A stretch of 64,000 bases of DNA, from assembly GCA_004554085.1 (NCBI GenBank), contig SFNY01000002.1, positions 20,713 through 84,712 on the forward strand, in the 5' to 3' direction. Shown in pieces: positions 52,685 through 60,466 of the stretch (within the stretch, counting starts at the first letter, position 1; every line of letters starts with the position of its first letter). This DNA comes from Clostridiales bacterium. Its GTDB lineage: Bacteria > Bacillota > Clostridia > Christensenellales > Aristaeellaceae. The translations under genes and the position numbers were made by a program. The notes beneath the pieces were generated by a model that searched no databases, was not told where the DNA came from, and was given only the letters and a program-made list of their open reading frames with translations.

Positions 52685-53674
52685 CTATTCTACGTCCAGG
52701 CGGCGCTGGTTCAGGTCGAGAAGAATCGCCGTTCCCTCTCCGGGCGTGGACTGGGCCGATATGCCGTGGCCCAGATTCCGGCAGATTCTGCGGCAGAGGT
52801 ACAGCCCGAGTCCGCTGGAGCTGCGCTCCCCGCGCCCGTTGCAGCCGGTGAAGCCGCGCTCAAAGATGCGGGGCAGATCCTCCGTCGCGATGCCGATACC
52901 CGTGTCCCGGATGCACAGCACGCCGCTCTCGGCGGACTCGATGGTCACGCCGCCCTCGTAGGTGTACTTCAGCGCGTTGGACAGCAGCTGCTCGATCACG
53001 AAGCCGAGCCACTTTTCATCGGTGATGGCCCGAATTTCCACCGGCTCGTAGCGCAAAGACAATTTTCGCGCGATGAACTCCGGCGCAAACTTCTTCAGCG
53101 ACCGCCTGAGGATGTCATCCACCTCGCACTCCCGGATGACGTAGTCCGTATCGTCCGAATCCAGCCGCAGGTAGGTCAGCACCATCTCCACATACAGCTC
53201 GATGTGGAACAGATCCAGCCGCAGCTTGCGGCTCAGCGGGCTGTCCTCGCCCTGCAAACTCAGCTGCATGGATGCGATGGGCGTCTTGATCTGGTGCGCC
53301 CAGACGGTGTAGTAGTCGATCATGTCCGCGTAGCGCCGCCGCATGCCGCCCTCAATCTGTCGCTGCTCCTCCCGCAGCAGGCCGATGATGCGCTGGTAGT
53401 CCGCTTCGATGCGGTTTTCGGCTTCGGGCAGCGCGTCCAGCGCACTGTCGGTGATGGAGCGCAGCCCGTTCAGGAGCTTGTGCCGCCTGCGAAATTGCAA
53501 GAAGTCCCAGCCCAGCGCAATGCCGCCCAGCAGCAGGCACAGTCCGGCGGGGTAGAGCACCGCCGCCACGGGCAGGTGGTAGAGCAGAAAGGATACGCAA
53601 AACAGCAGCGCGCACAGCGCCGAGAAGAGCAGTACCCGCCGCCGGGAGCGCAGGTAGGACAGAAGCAGCCTCAT
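52685..53674 (-). CDS. BceS-like intramembrane-sensing histidine kinase
   Basis: The 329-residue kinase has two membrane helices (about 14-32 and 36-56) with almost no extracellular loop, the phospho-acceptor H127 in WAHQIKTP, an N-box in QLLSNALKYT and G-boxes IRDTGIGI and GLGLYLCRRI. Such kinases do not sense ligands directly but respond to flux through the partner BceAB transporter. It overlaps the regulator stop as ATGA. Confidence 0.93.
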   Translation of the reverse strand: MRLLLSYLRSRRRVLLFSALCALLFCVSFLLYHLPVAAVLYPAGLCLLLGGIALGWDFLQFRRRHKLLNGLRSITDSALDALPEAENRIEADYQRIIGLLREEQRQIEGGMRRRYADMIDYYTVWAHQIKTPIASMQLSLQGEDSPLSRKLRLDLFHIELYVEMVLTYLRLDSDDTDYVIRECEVDDILRRSLKKFAPEFIARKLSLRYEPVEIRAITDEKWLGFVIEQLLSNALKYTYEGGVTIESAESGVLCIRDTGIGIATEDLPRIFERGFTGCNGRGERSSSGLGLYLCRRICRNLGHGISAQSTPGEGTAILLDLNQRRLDVE

Positions 53675-54366
53675 GAAGCGCCTCCCTCCGGCACGTCATG
53701 GATGACATAGCCCATGCCGAACTTCGTTGAGATGAAGCCGTTCAGGCCCGCGGCCTCCAACTTCTTGCGCAGGCGGCCCACGTTCACGCTCAGCGTGTTC
53801 TCATCCACGAAGGAATCCGTGCTCCACAGCTGCTCCATCAGCTTCTCCCGACTGACCACCTTGCCCTTGCTGCGCATCAGCGTGAGCAGAATTCGGTACT
53901 CGTTCTTGCTCAATTCAATCTGCTGCTCCCGGTAGAACAGACTGCCGTCGCCGGTGTTCAAGAGCGCGCCGCGATGCTCCAGCACCGGGGCCGAGGGCGC
54001 GTAATCGTAGCTGCGGCGCATCAGCGCCTGCACCTTCGCGATCAGCACATTCAGGTCGAAGGGCTTGGCGATGAAATCGTCCGCGCCCATGTTCATGGCC
54101 ATCACGATGTTCATGCTGTCCGAGGCCGAGGAGATAAAGATGATGGGCACCTGGGACGTTTTCCGGATCTCACTGCACCAGTGGTAGCCGTTGAAGAAGG
54201 GCAGCGACACGTCCAGCAGCACCAGATGAGGATCAAAGCGGGCAAATTCCGCCATCACGTCCCGGAAATTCTGGGCGCAGCTGGCCTCGAAGTTCCACTG
54301 CTGCGCCTGCATCTGGATCGCCTGCGCGATGTCCCGGTCGTCCTCCACAATCAGTATCCGATACAT
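53671..54366 (-). CDS. BceR-like response regulator (OmpR family)
   Basis: The 231-residue regulator has a receiver domain (EDD at 8-10, D52 in VLLDVSLPFFNG, K102 region DFIAKPF) and a winged-helix output domain ending STKFGMGYVIHD. It likely activates the transporter genes next to it. The regulator-kinase pair comes first, then the ATPase and permease, all on the minus strand. Confidence 0.93.
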   Translation of the reverse strand: MYRILIVEDDRDIAQAIQMQAQQWNFEASCAQNFRDVMAEFARFDPHLVLLDVSLPFFNGYHWCSEIRKTSQVPIIFISSASDSMNIVMAMNMGADDFIAKPFDLNVLIAKVQALMRRSYDYAPSAPVLEHRGALLNTGDGSLFYREQQIELSKNEYRILLTLMRSKGKVVSREKLMEQLWSTDSFVDENTLSVNVGRLRKKLEAAGLNGFISTKFGMGYVIHDVPEGGAS

Positions 54367-54475
54367 ACAAACCCTCCGCGTTGATATCCCGGATTCATCA
54401 TATCACATGCCCTGCAAAAGTCAATAGCAGCAAACAACGGTTGCGGGGATTCTAATTCCAGTTGCAATTCCACGC

Positions 54476-54504
54476 AAAAGGCGCGGCCCAAACCGGGTCG
54501 CGCC
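54476..54504 (-). terminator. Terminator of pfkA
   Basis: A 10-bp stem with one G-U pair (54480-54489 with 54495-54504) is followed on the minus strand by TTTT (54479-54476), 15 bases past the pfkA stop. Confidence 0.8.
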
Positions 54505-54518
54505 ATGGAAATACGGGT

Positions 54519-55592
54519 TTAGTCGCCGAAGCTGATGCCCAGCGCCTTGGCCTCCTTGATGATGCTGGCCTTGGGATCCACCATCTTCAGCTTGCCGGCA
54601 ACCTCCTCCAGCGGCACCTTGACGATTTCACGGTTCTTGTAGCCCACCATGAAGCCGTATTCACCCTTGAGGATCAGCTTGCCCGCCTCGCTGCCCAGGC
54701 GGCTGGCGAACACGCGGTCGTAGGGACAGGGGGAACCGCCGCGCTGGGTGTGGCCCGGCACGGTGACGCGCACGTCGAGGCCAATCTTCTTGTTGATCTG
54801 ATCTGCGATTTCATAGGAGACGGAGGGGAACTTGCGCTTTTCCAGCTTCTTGTTGTACTCCTTCTTGGACAGCGCCGCATCCTCCTTGGAGATCGCGCCC
54901 TCGGCGACGGCCAGAATGGTGAAGCGGCTGCCGCGATCATGGCGCTCCTGAATCTTGTCACAGACCTTGTCGATGTCGTAGGGAATCTCGGGAATCAGGA
55001 TGATGTCCGCGCCGCCGGCCATGCCCGCGTTCAGCGGCAGCCAGCCCACCTTGTGGCCCATGATCTCCACGATGAACACGCGACCGTGAGAAGCGGCGGT
55101 GGTGTGGATGCAGTCGATGGCCTCGGTGGCGATGTCCACGGCGCTCTGGAAGCCGAAGGTCATGTCGGTGCCCCAGAGGTCGTTGTCGATGGTCTTGGGC
55201 AGCGTGACCACATTCAGGCCCTGCTCGCGCAGCAGGTTCGCGGTCTTGTGGGTGCCGTTGCCGCCCAGGATCACCAGGCAGTCCAGCTGCAGCTTATAGT
55301 AGTTCTGCTTCATGGCGGCGACCTTGTCCAGGCCGTTCGCGTCGGGATCCTGAATGGTCTTGAACGGGGTGCGGCTGCTTCCCAGGAAGGTGCCGCCCTT
55401 GGTGAGGATGCCGGAGAAATCGTTATAGGTCAGCAGGCGGAACCTGCCGTAAATCAGGCCCTGATAGCCGTCGAGGAAGCCGTAAATTTCCACGTCCTCC
55501 TTGGCGTTGAAGAGCGTCTTGGCCACGCCGCGCATCGCGGCGTTCAGCGCCTGGCAATCGCCGCCGCTGGTCAGCATACCGATTCGAATCAT
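54519..55592 (-). CDS. pfkA: 6-phosphofructokinase
   Basis: The 357-residue enzyme phosphorylates fructose 6-phosphate in glycolysis. It starts MIRIGMLTSGGDCQALNAA, and has GGNGT at 110-114 and PKTIDND at 132-138, then MGHKVGWL and PGHTQRGGSPCPYDR. The glycine after GGN fits ATP users, while lysine in PKTIDND is usual in PPi-dependent and group III enzymes. The phosphoryl donor is therefore ambiguous. ATG 55592 follows GGGAGG. A good promoter stands upstream. Confidence 0.93.
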   Translation of the reverse strand: MIRIGMLTSGGDCQALNAAMRGVAKTLFNAKEDVEIYGFLDGYQGLIYGRFRLLTYNDFSGILTKGGTFLGSSRTPFKTIQDPDANGLDKVAAMKQNYYKLQLDCLVILGGNGTHKTANLLREQGLNVVTLPKTIDNDLWGTDMTFGFQSAVDIATEAIDCIHTTAASHGRVFIVEIMGHKVGWLPLNAGMAGGADIILIPEIPYDIDKVCDKIQERHDRGSRFTILAVAEGAISKEDAALSKKEYNKKLEKRKFPSVSYEIADQINKKIGLDVRVTVPGHTQRGGSPCPYDRVFASRLGSEAGKLILKGEYGFMVGYKNREIVKVPLEEVAGKLKMVDPKASIIKEAKALGISFGD

Positions 55593-55656
55593 AGTTTGAA
55601 ACCTCCCTGACTGCATTGTTACCGTATATTCAATGAATAATTCGCTTACAGTTTAC

Positions 55657-55685
55657 ATTATATACCATTCTACGGTGAGATACAA
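55657..55685 (-). promoter_or_regulatory. Promoter of pfkA
   Basis: On the minus strand TTGTAT (55685-55680), a 17-base spacer and TATAAT (55662-55657) precede pfkA by about 65 bases. The gap 55593-55919 contains this and the divergent ppk promoter and no gene. Confidence 0.72.
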
Positions 55686-55801
55686 GTGTAAAATGGCGCA
55701 TCGATCAATTTTTTGAAGCGCGATTTGACGTTTCACCGACAAATCGACGCTTCAGGACGCAATTTGCACACGCGGATTTTACAATTATTGTTGATTTGCG
55801 G

Positions 55802-55830
55802 TTGAATTTGTCGTAAGAATTGACTATAAT
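55802..55830 (+). promoter_or_regulatory. Promoter of ppk
   Basis: TTGAAT (55802-55807), a 17-base spacer and TATAAT (55825-55830) stand 90 bases before the preferred ppk start. Confidence 0.72.
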
Positions 55831-55919
55831 AGTAAAATCAGAGGCGTATACAACGAGTGCGCCGAAGAATTTTCGAACGCGCCCGGAAGCAGATCATCCG
55901 GGGCAGGGGAGGAATACCT

Positions 55920-58025
55920 GTGGAAAACGCCCATCGATGGGATTTGAGCTATACACAGAACCGCGAATTGAGCTGGCTGAAATTTAATGAGCGCGTGCTG
56001 CTGGAGGCGGCGGACCCGACGGTGCCGCTGATCGAGCGGCTGCGCTTTGCGTCCATCTTCACCAGCAATCTGGACGAATTTTTCATGGTGCGCGTGGGCA
56101 GCCTGTTTGATCTGAACATGCTGGCGCCCGACGACGTGGAGAACAAGAGCGGCATGACGCCCGCCGAGCAGCTGGACAAGGTGTTCGAGGCGGTGCGCCC
56201 GCTGATCGTGCGCCGGGACGAGATCTACAGCGAGCTGGTGCGCGAGCTTGCGGCGAAGGGCGTGGCGGAGATCGCCTACGAGGCACTCACCGAGAGCCAG
56301 CGCAACTACATTCATGAGTACTACCGCAACAACATCCGCCCGGTGCTCTCGCCCCAGATCATCGACCGCAATCATCCCTTCCCGCATCTCAAAAACAAGG
56401 ATCTCTATGCGGCGGCGCTTCTGAACAACCGGGGCAAGATGCTGCTGGGTATCGTGGACGTGCCCAAGTCGGTGCCGCCGATCCTGGTGCTGCCGGGCAC
56501 GCCGACGCGCTTCGTGCGCACGGAGGCCGTTGTGGCCGCGCACCTGAAGAAGATCTTCAAGATCTACATCGTCGAGGAGGAGGCGGTGATCGCCGTCACC
56601 CGCAACGCGGACATCAGCCTCGATGAGGAGAAGTTTGACGAGGACAACCCCGACTTCCTGAACTACATGTCGCGCCTGCTGCGCAAGCGCGAGCGCCTCG
56701 CGCCGGTGCGGCTGGAGCTGCAGGGCTATGCGCCGCGCCTGGCCAAGATGCTGGCGAGCTTTCTGAAGCTGGAAATGAAGCAAGTGTACAGCTGCGCCTG
56801 CCCGCTGAAGCTGAGCTACGCCTACATGCTGGACAACTGCGCGCCGGAACTGTACTACCCGCCCTATGCGCCGGTCTGGCCGGAGTATCTCGATCGGGAA
56901 ATGCCCATGCGCACGCAGATTCAGCAGCGCGACATACTTTTGTTCTATCCCTACCAGTCCATCGATCCCTTCCTGAAGCTGCTGCGGGAGAGCGCCACGG
57001 ACCCGGACGTGCTGTCCATCAAGATCACCATCTACCGTCTGGCGCGGAACTCCGCCATCGCCAAGTACCTCTGCGAGGCCGCCGAGAACGGCAAGGAGGT
57101 CATCGTGATGATGGAGCTGCGCGCGCGCTTCGACGAGGAGAACAACATCGGCTGGGCGCGCGAGATGGAGGAGGCCGGCTGCCGCATCATCTACGGCCCG
57201 GAGAACTGCAAGTGCCACGCCAAGATCTGCCTGATCACCCGTCGGGAGAAGAACGGCCTCTCCCACATCACCCAGATCGGCACGGGCAACTACAACGAAA
57301 AGACCTCCACGCTCTACACCGACTTCTGCATGATGACGGCGGACCCGGGGGTGGCCCAGGACGCGGTGGCCTTCTTCCAGAACATCCTGATCGGTTCGCT
57401 GTCCGACGAGTACGACAAGCTCTTCGTCGCGCCCAACGCCATGAAGAACCGCCTGATGCAGCTCATCGATGGCGAGATCGCCAAGGGCAGTCAGGGCCGC
57501 ATCATCATCAAGGCCAACTCCATCACCGAGCGCGACCTGATCGACAAGCTGTCGGAGGCCTCCTGTGCGGGCGTGAAGATCGATCTGATCATCCGCGGCA
57601 TCTGCTGCCTGCTGCCGGGCGTGCCGGGCAAGACGGACAACATCACCGTCACCAGCATCGTGGGCCGCTTCCTGGAGCACAGCCGCATCTACTGCTTTGG
57701 CGAGGGCGAGGAGCGCCGGTGCTACCTGTCCTCCGCGGACATCATGACCCGCAACCAGACCCGCCGCGTGGAGATCGCCTGCCCGGTGTCCAGCCCGGAG
57801 ATCAAGCAGATGCTCTCGGACTACCTGGATCGCATCCTCTCGGACAACCTGAAGGCGCGGCGGCTTCAGAACGACGGCAACTACGTCTCCGTGCACAACG
57901 ACGGAGAACCGCTGAACGTGCAGAGCTACTACATGGAGCATCCAGTGCAGATGCAGGCCTCCGCGGTCACAGGCAAGCGTTCGCTGCGCAATCGCCTGCG
58001 GGGCTTCATGGGCCGGGGCAAGTAA
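55920..58025 (+). CDS. ppk1: Polyphosphate kinase 1
   Basis: The 701-residue enzyme reversibly makes polyphosphate from ATP. It starts with the N-terminal helical domain (NRELSWLKFNERVLLEAADPTVPLIERLRFASIFTSNLDEFFMVRVG), then the middle domain, and two phospholipase D-like C-terminal domains. The phosphorylated histidine is H433 in KCHAKICLI, and TQIGTGNYNEKTS and SSADIMTRN follow. GTG 55920 with GGGGAGG 8 bases away is preferred to the GTG at 55857. It is the usual length. Confidence 0.96.
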   Translation: MENAHRWDLSYTQNRELSWLKFNERVLLEAADPTVPLIERLRFASIFTSNLDEFFMVRVGSLFDLNMLAPDDVENKSGMTPAEQLDKVFEAVRPLIVRRDEIYSELVRELAAKGVAEIAYEALTESQRNYIHEYYRNNIRPVLSPQIIDRNHPFPHLKNKDLYAAALLNNRGKMLLGIVDVPKSVPPILVLPGTPTRFVRTEAVVAAHLKKIFKIYIVEEEAVIAVTRNADISLDEEKFDEDNPDFLNYMSRLLRKRERLAPVRLELQGYAPRLAKMLASFLKLEMKQVYSCACPLKLSYAYMLDNCAPELYYPPYAPVWPEYLDREMPMRTQIQQRDILLFYPYQSIDPFLKLLRESATDPDVLSIKITIYRLARNSAIAKYLCEAAENGKEVIVMMELRARFDEENNIGWAREMEEAGCRIIYGPENCKCHAKICLITRREKNGLSHITQIGTGNYNEKTSTLYTDFCMMTADPGVAQDAVAFFQNILIGSLSDEYDKLFVAPNAMKNRLMQLIDGEIAKGSQGRIIIKANSITERDLIDKLSEASCAGVKIDLIIRGICCLLPGVPGKTDNITVTSIVGRFLEHSRIYCFGEGEERRCYLSSADIMTRNQTRRVEIACPVSSPEIKQMLSDYLDRILSDNLKARRLQNDGNYVSVHNDGEPLNVQSYYMEHPVQMQASAVTGKRSLRNRLRGFMGRGK

Positions 58026-58080
58026 GCTTTATAGGGCGTTTCCCATGCGGAGCGCCCTGTTTTTATCCGGAGGTGCAATC

Positions 58081-58713
58081 ATGGCCTTTGATTACAAGAA
58101 GGAATACAAGGAATTCTATCTGCCGCTCAGAAGGCCGCAGATTGTGGAGGTCCCGGAGATGCGCTTCGTGGCGGTGCGGGGCAGCGGCGATCCCAACGCG
58201 GAGGATGGCGAATACAAGTCCGCCATGCAGCTGCTCTACGGCCTGGCCTTCACCATCAAGATGAGCAAAATGGGCGACCACCGCATAGAGGGCTACTTCG
58301 ACTACGTGGTTCCGCCGCTGGAGGGCCTGTGGTGGCAGGAGGGCGAATCTGCCCTCGACCTTTCCCGAAAAGAGAACTTCCAGTGGATCAGCATGATCCG
58401 CCTGCCGGAGTTCGTCACAAAACAGGAATTCGACTGGGCCATCTCGGAGGCCACGCGCAAGAAGGGGCTGGACTTCTCCCGGGCGGAGTTCTTCCGCTAT
58501 GCGGAGGGGACGTGCGTGCAGTGCATGCACATTGGTTCCTTCGACGCTGAGGGAGCGACCATCGCCGCCATGGAGGACTTCGCGGCGGAAAACAGCTTCG
58601 TCCCGGACTGCGGCGATGTGCGGCGGCACCACGAGATCTACCTCTCCGATGCCCGCAAGTGCGCGCCGGAGCGCCTCAAGACGGTGATCCGCATTCCCGT
58701 CCGGGAGAAATAG
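58081..58713 (+). CDS. GyrI-like small-molecule-binding domain protein
   Basis: The 210-residue protein (MAFDYKKEYKEFYLPLRRPQIVEVPEMRFVAVRGSGDPN..., GYFDYVVPPLEGLWW, ECTGL-free C-terminal RHHEIYLSDARKCAPERLKTVIRIPV) matches the GyrI-like/SHS2-type family found in Bacillota. Members bind or hydrolyse small hydrophobic molecules; none of this is proven here. CCGGAGG precedes the ATG. It follows ppk1 by 55 bases. Confidence 0.85.
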   Translation: MAFDYKKEYKEFYLPLRRPQIVEVPEMRFVAVRGSGDPNAEDGEYKSAMQLLYGLAFTIKMSKMGDHRIEGYFDYVVPPLEGLWWQEGESALDLSRKENFQWISMIRLPEFVTKQEFDWAISEATRKKGLDFSRAEFFRYAEGTCVQCMHIGSFDAEGATIAAMEDFAAENSFVPDCGDVRRHHEIYLSDARKCAPERLKTVIRIPVREK

Positions 58714-58745
58714 AGACGGTGCTGCCGAAAACGACGAAAAGGTAG

Positions 58746-58767
58746 GGCGGGGTGCCTTCACCACGCC
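58746..58767. repeat. Dispersed hairpin repeat, copy C
   Basis: GGCGGGGTG (58746-58754) pairs with CACCACGCC (58759-58767) with one mismatch, preceded by GTAG like copies A and B1. Confidence 0.65.
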
Positions 58768-58795
58768 GCAGACTGTCGAAAAACCCTAAGAGAGC

Positions 58796-58824
58796 GCGAG
58801 AGGGCCGCAGCCCTCTCGCATTTT
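58796..58824 (+). terminator. Terminator-like hairpin after the GyrI-like gene
   Basis: GCGAGAGGG (58796-58804) pairs with CCCTCTCGC (58811-58819), followed by ATTTT. Confidence 0.7.
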
Positions 58825-59117
58825 AATCGTGGTCGGCGGCATGTACGGCGACCACGGTGCTGATTTTGCCATGCAAAATCGCTACTTTGCAGTTTTTACG
58901 GCCGGAATTGCTTGCAATTCAAGTAAAAACTGGAAAGCAGTCGCACCTATGCACGAAGTGCAGGTGCGACCAGCCCGCCTGAATCCTTTGGATTCCAGGG
59001 CGGCGCTGCCGGAAACTCCGCTTCGCGGAGGTTCCGGTGCGTTGTAGGGGTGGTAGTGGCGGGGGAGATACTCCCCCGTCCACCAGGTTGTCAAAAACTC
59101 TTTTTTGACAACCTGAT

Positions 59118-59137
59118 GCGGGGCGCCTTCACCCCGC
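59118..59137. repeat. Dispersed hairpin repeat, copy D
   Basis: GCGGGG and CCCCGC flank CGCCTTCA. It is followed by CAATTGTAGGACAGCCTCGAAACC, matching the spacer and second arm of copy A in order. Confidence 0.6.
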
Positions 59138-59272
59138 CGAATAACAATTGTAGGACAGCCTCGAAACCTGAAGATGTTTGAGACAACCGCGGTTCCCGGG
59201 TTCATATTCAGTTTAAGAAGCTGTTGTACTCTGTGAATGGAAGGAATCCCCTCCTTTCATCCATCACTGCAC

Positions 59273-59323
59273 ACTGTCCCGCCTCGCGGCGCTTGCAAGG
59301 GCGTCACGCACAGGCGGGACAGT
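59273..59323. terminator. 12-bp perfect hairpin before the Fe-S gene end
   Basis: ACTGTCCCGCCT (59273-59284) pairs with 59312-59323, with CAATTTTT after it on the plus strand. Its long loop carries a smaller GCGGCGC/GGGCGTC pairing. It may end the convergent minus-strand transcript or read-through from the left. Confidence 0.5.
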
Positions 59324-59348
59324 CAATTTTTGGCGCTTTCGCGGAGAA

Positions 59349-60023
59349 TCACTTGTCCTCCAGGATGCTTCCATCGATGGAGATGGTGACAACACGCAGT
59401 GGGATGTCCTTGCCGCACATCTCCAGCGCCTGCCGCGCCGCGAACTCCAGTCCTCCGCAGCAGGGAACCTCCATGCGCAGCACCGTCAGTGAGCGAACGT
59501 CGTTGCCCGACAGAATCTGCATGAGCTTCGGCGCATAGCTTGCGCCGTCCAGCTTCGGACAGCCGATCAGCGCGACGCGGCCCTTCAGGAACTCCCCATG
59601 GAAGCCCGCGTAGGCGTAGGCGGTGCAGTCCGCAGCGACCAGCAGCTCCGCATTGTTGAAGCAGGGCGCGTTTACCGGGGCCAGCTTCATCTGAATCGGC
59701 CAGTTGGTCAGATGAACGTCCGCATCAGCAGGATTATCGACCGAAGTCTGTTTTTCACCAGAAGCGACTCCGGTCGTTTTTGCCCGTGCCTCCTGGGCTT
59801 TGCGCACTGCTTCCGCGTCGTAGGCTGGGGCCTCGCGCTCCTCGAAGTGAATCGCGTCCATCGGGCACGCCGGCAGACAGTCGCCCAAGCCGTCGCAGTA
59901 GTCCTCCCGCAGCAAACGCGCCTTTCCGTCCACCATGCCGATGGCGCCCTCGTGGCAGGCCCGGGCGCACGCGCCGCAGCCGTTGCACTTTTCCGTATCG
60001 ATGTGAATGATTTTGCGAATCAT
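59349..60023 (-). CDS. Ferredoxin-domain protein with one incomplete cluster motif
   Basis: The 224-residue protein starts MIRKIIHIDTEKC with a dicluster ferredoxin domain. The first motif is complete (C13, C16, C19, C23). In the second, C43, C49 and C53 are present but L46 replaces the second cysteine (YCDGLGDCLPACP). The C-terminal domain (about 110-224) has CFNNAELLVAADCTAYAYAGFH, IGCPKLD and VPCCGG, further conserved cysteines. It is probably a cytoplasmic redox or electron-transfer protein. It overlaps the zinc-ribbon gene as ATGA. Confidence 0.82.
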   Translation of the reverse strand: MIRKIIHIDTEKCNGCGACARACHEGAIGMVDGKARLLREDYCDGLGDCLPACPMDAIHFEEREAPAYDAEAVRKAQEARAKTTGVASGEKQTSVDNPADADVHLTNWPIQMKLAPVNAPCFNNAELLVAADCTAYAYAGFHGEFLKGRVALIGCPKLDGASYAPKLMQILSGNDVRSLTVLRMEVPCCGGLEFAARQALEMCGKDIPLRVVTISIDGSILEDK

Positions 60024-60304
60024 GCCTTTTCTCCCTTCTGCGCTTCGCGCTCCGCTTTTGCGCGCGCCTTCTGCTGCGCGGCGATCTCCATCATGTGCTC
60101 GTACATCTCGTCGCCCACGCACTTCCGGGCGTATTTGCACCACTGCACGCAGCTCAGCGAGTCATTGTAGGCCACGAAGCCGCACTTCTCGCAGGTAACC
60201 TGCGTGTCCGTCGAGAAAATTTCGATCACGCTGCCGCACTGCGGGCAGCGTTTCTCCTCAATGGTCGGCGTGCGGGGCTTGCCCTGACAGCTGTCCATGA
60301 TCAT
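60020..60304 (-). CDS. Zinc-ribbon protein coupled to the Fe-S gene
   Basis: The 94-residue protein (MIMDSCQGKPRTP...) has C-x-x-C pairs in RCPQCGSV and CEKCGFVAY and further cysteines in SCVQWCKYARKCVG, then a lysine and alanine-rich tail. The first pairs fit a zinc ribbon. GGAGG is 7 bases before ATG 60304. The longer upstream frame crosses the divergent promoter and is not coding. Similar genes are sometimes labelled phosphohydrolase without evidence. Confidence 0.8.
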   Translation of the reverse strand: MIMDSCQGKPRTPTIEEKRCPQCGSVIEIFSTDTQVTCEKCGFVAYNDSLSCVQWCKYARKCVGDEMYEHMMEIAAQQKARAKAEREAQKGEKA

Positions 60305-60327
60305 ACGACCAACCTCCGTTTCAAAAA

Positions 60328-60355
60328 TGCTGTGCGTAGAAGAAAACTCACAGCA
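60328..60355. promoter_or_regulatory. TGCTGTG-N14-CACAGCA inverted repeat
   Basis: A 7-bp inverted repeat lies 24 bases before the zinc-ribbon gene in the divergent gap. It could be an operator for that pair. Confidence 0.4.
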
Positions 60356-60392
60356 CGAAGAAGTATTGTCTGAAATTTGCAAGTCTTTTCTC

Positions 60393-60421
60393 TTGACTTT
60401 GCAACACCATTCTAATAGAAT
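60393..60421 (+). promoter_or_regulatory. Promoter of the Crp/Fnr gene
   Basis: TTGACT (60393-60398), a 17-base spacer and TAGAAT (60416-60421) precede the regulator gene by 45 bases. Confidence 0.72.
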
Positions 60422-60436
60422 ATCCTCGAAATGTAT

Positions 60437-60450
60437 GTTGGAATTCCAAC
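60437..60450. promoter_or_regulatory. Perfect 14-bp palindrome GTTGGAATTCCAAC
   Basis: It lies between the promoter and the ribosome site of the Crp/Fnr gene, where bound protein would block transcription. It may be an autoregulatory operator. It differs from the classic Fnr site TTGAT-N4-ATCAA. Confidence 0.55.
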
Positions 60451-60466
60451 AAAATGGAGGCGCTAT

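Larger units (their letters stand above)
58714..59348. other. 635-bp gene-free region made of consecutive hairpins
   Basis: No supportable gene lies here. Perfect or near-perfect hairpins follow one another: 58796-58819 (9 bp, then TTTT, a likely terminator), 58828-58856 (8 bp), 58862-58880 (8 bp), 58890-58932 (10 bp outer and 7 bp inner), 58940-58970 (9+4 bp), 58971-59008, 59009-59037 (6+6 bp), 59056-59083 (12 bp with one bulge), 59084-59115 (14 bp), 59118-59137 (6 bp) and 59273-59323 (12 bp). It also holds dispersed repeat copies C and D. Confidence 0.85.

Noticed and set aside
58796..59323. Possible tRNA or rRNA genes in the hairpin region
   Set aside because: No cloverleaf, no conserved T-loop or CCA end, and no rRNA-like sequence; the hairpins are independent stems.
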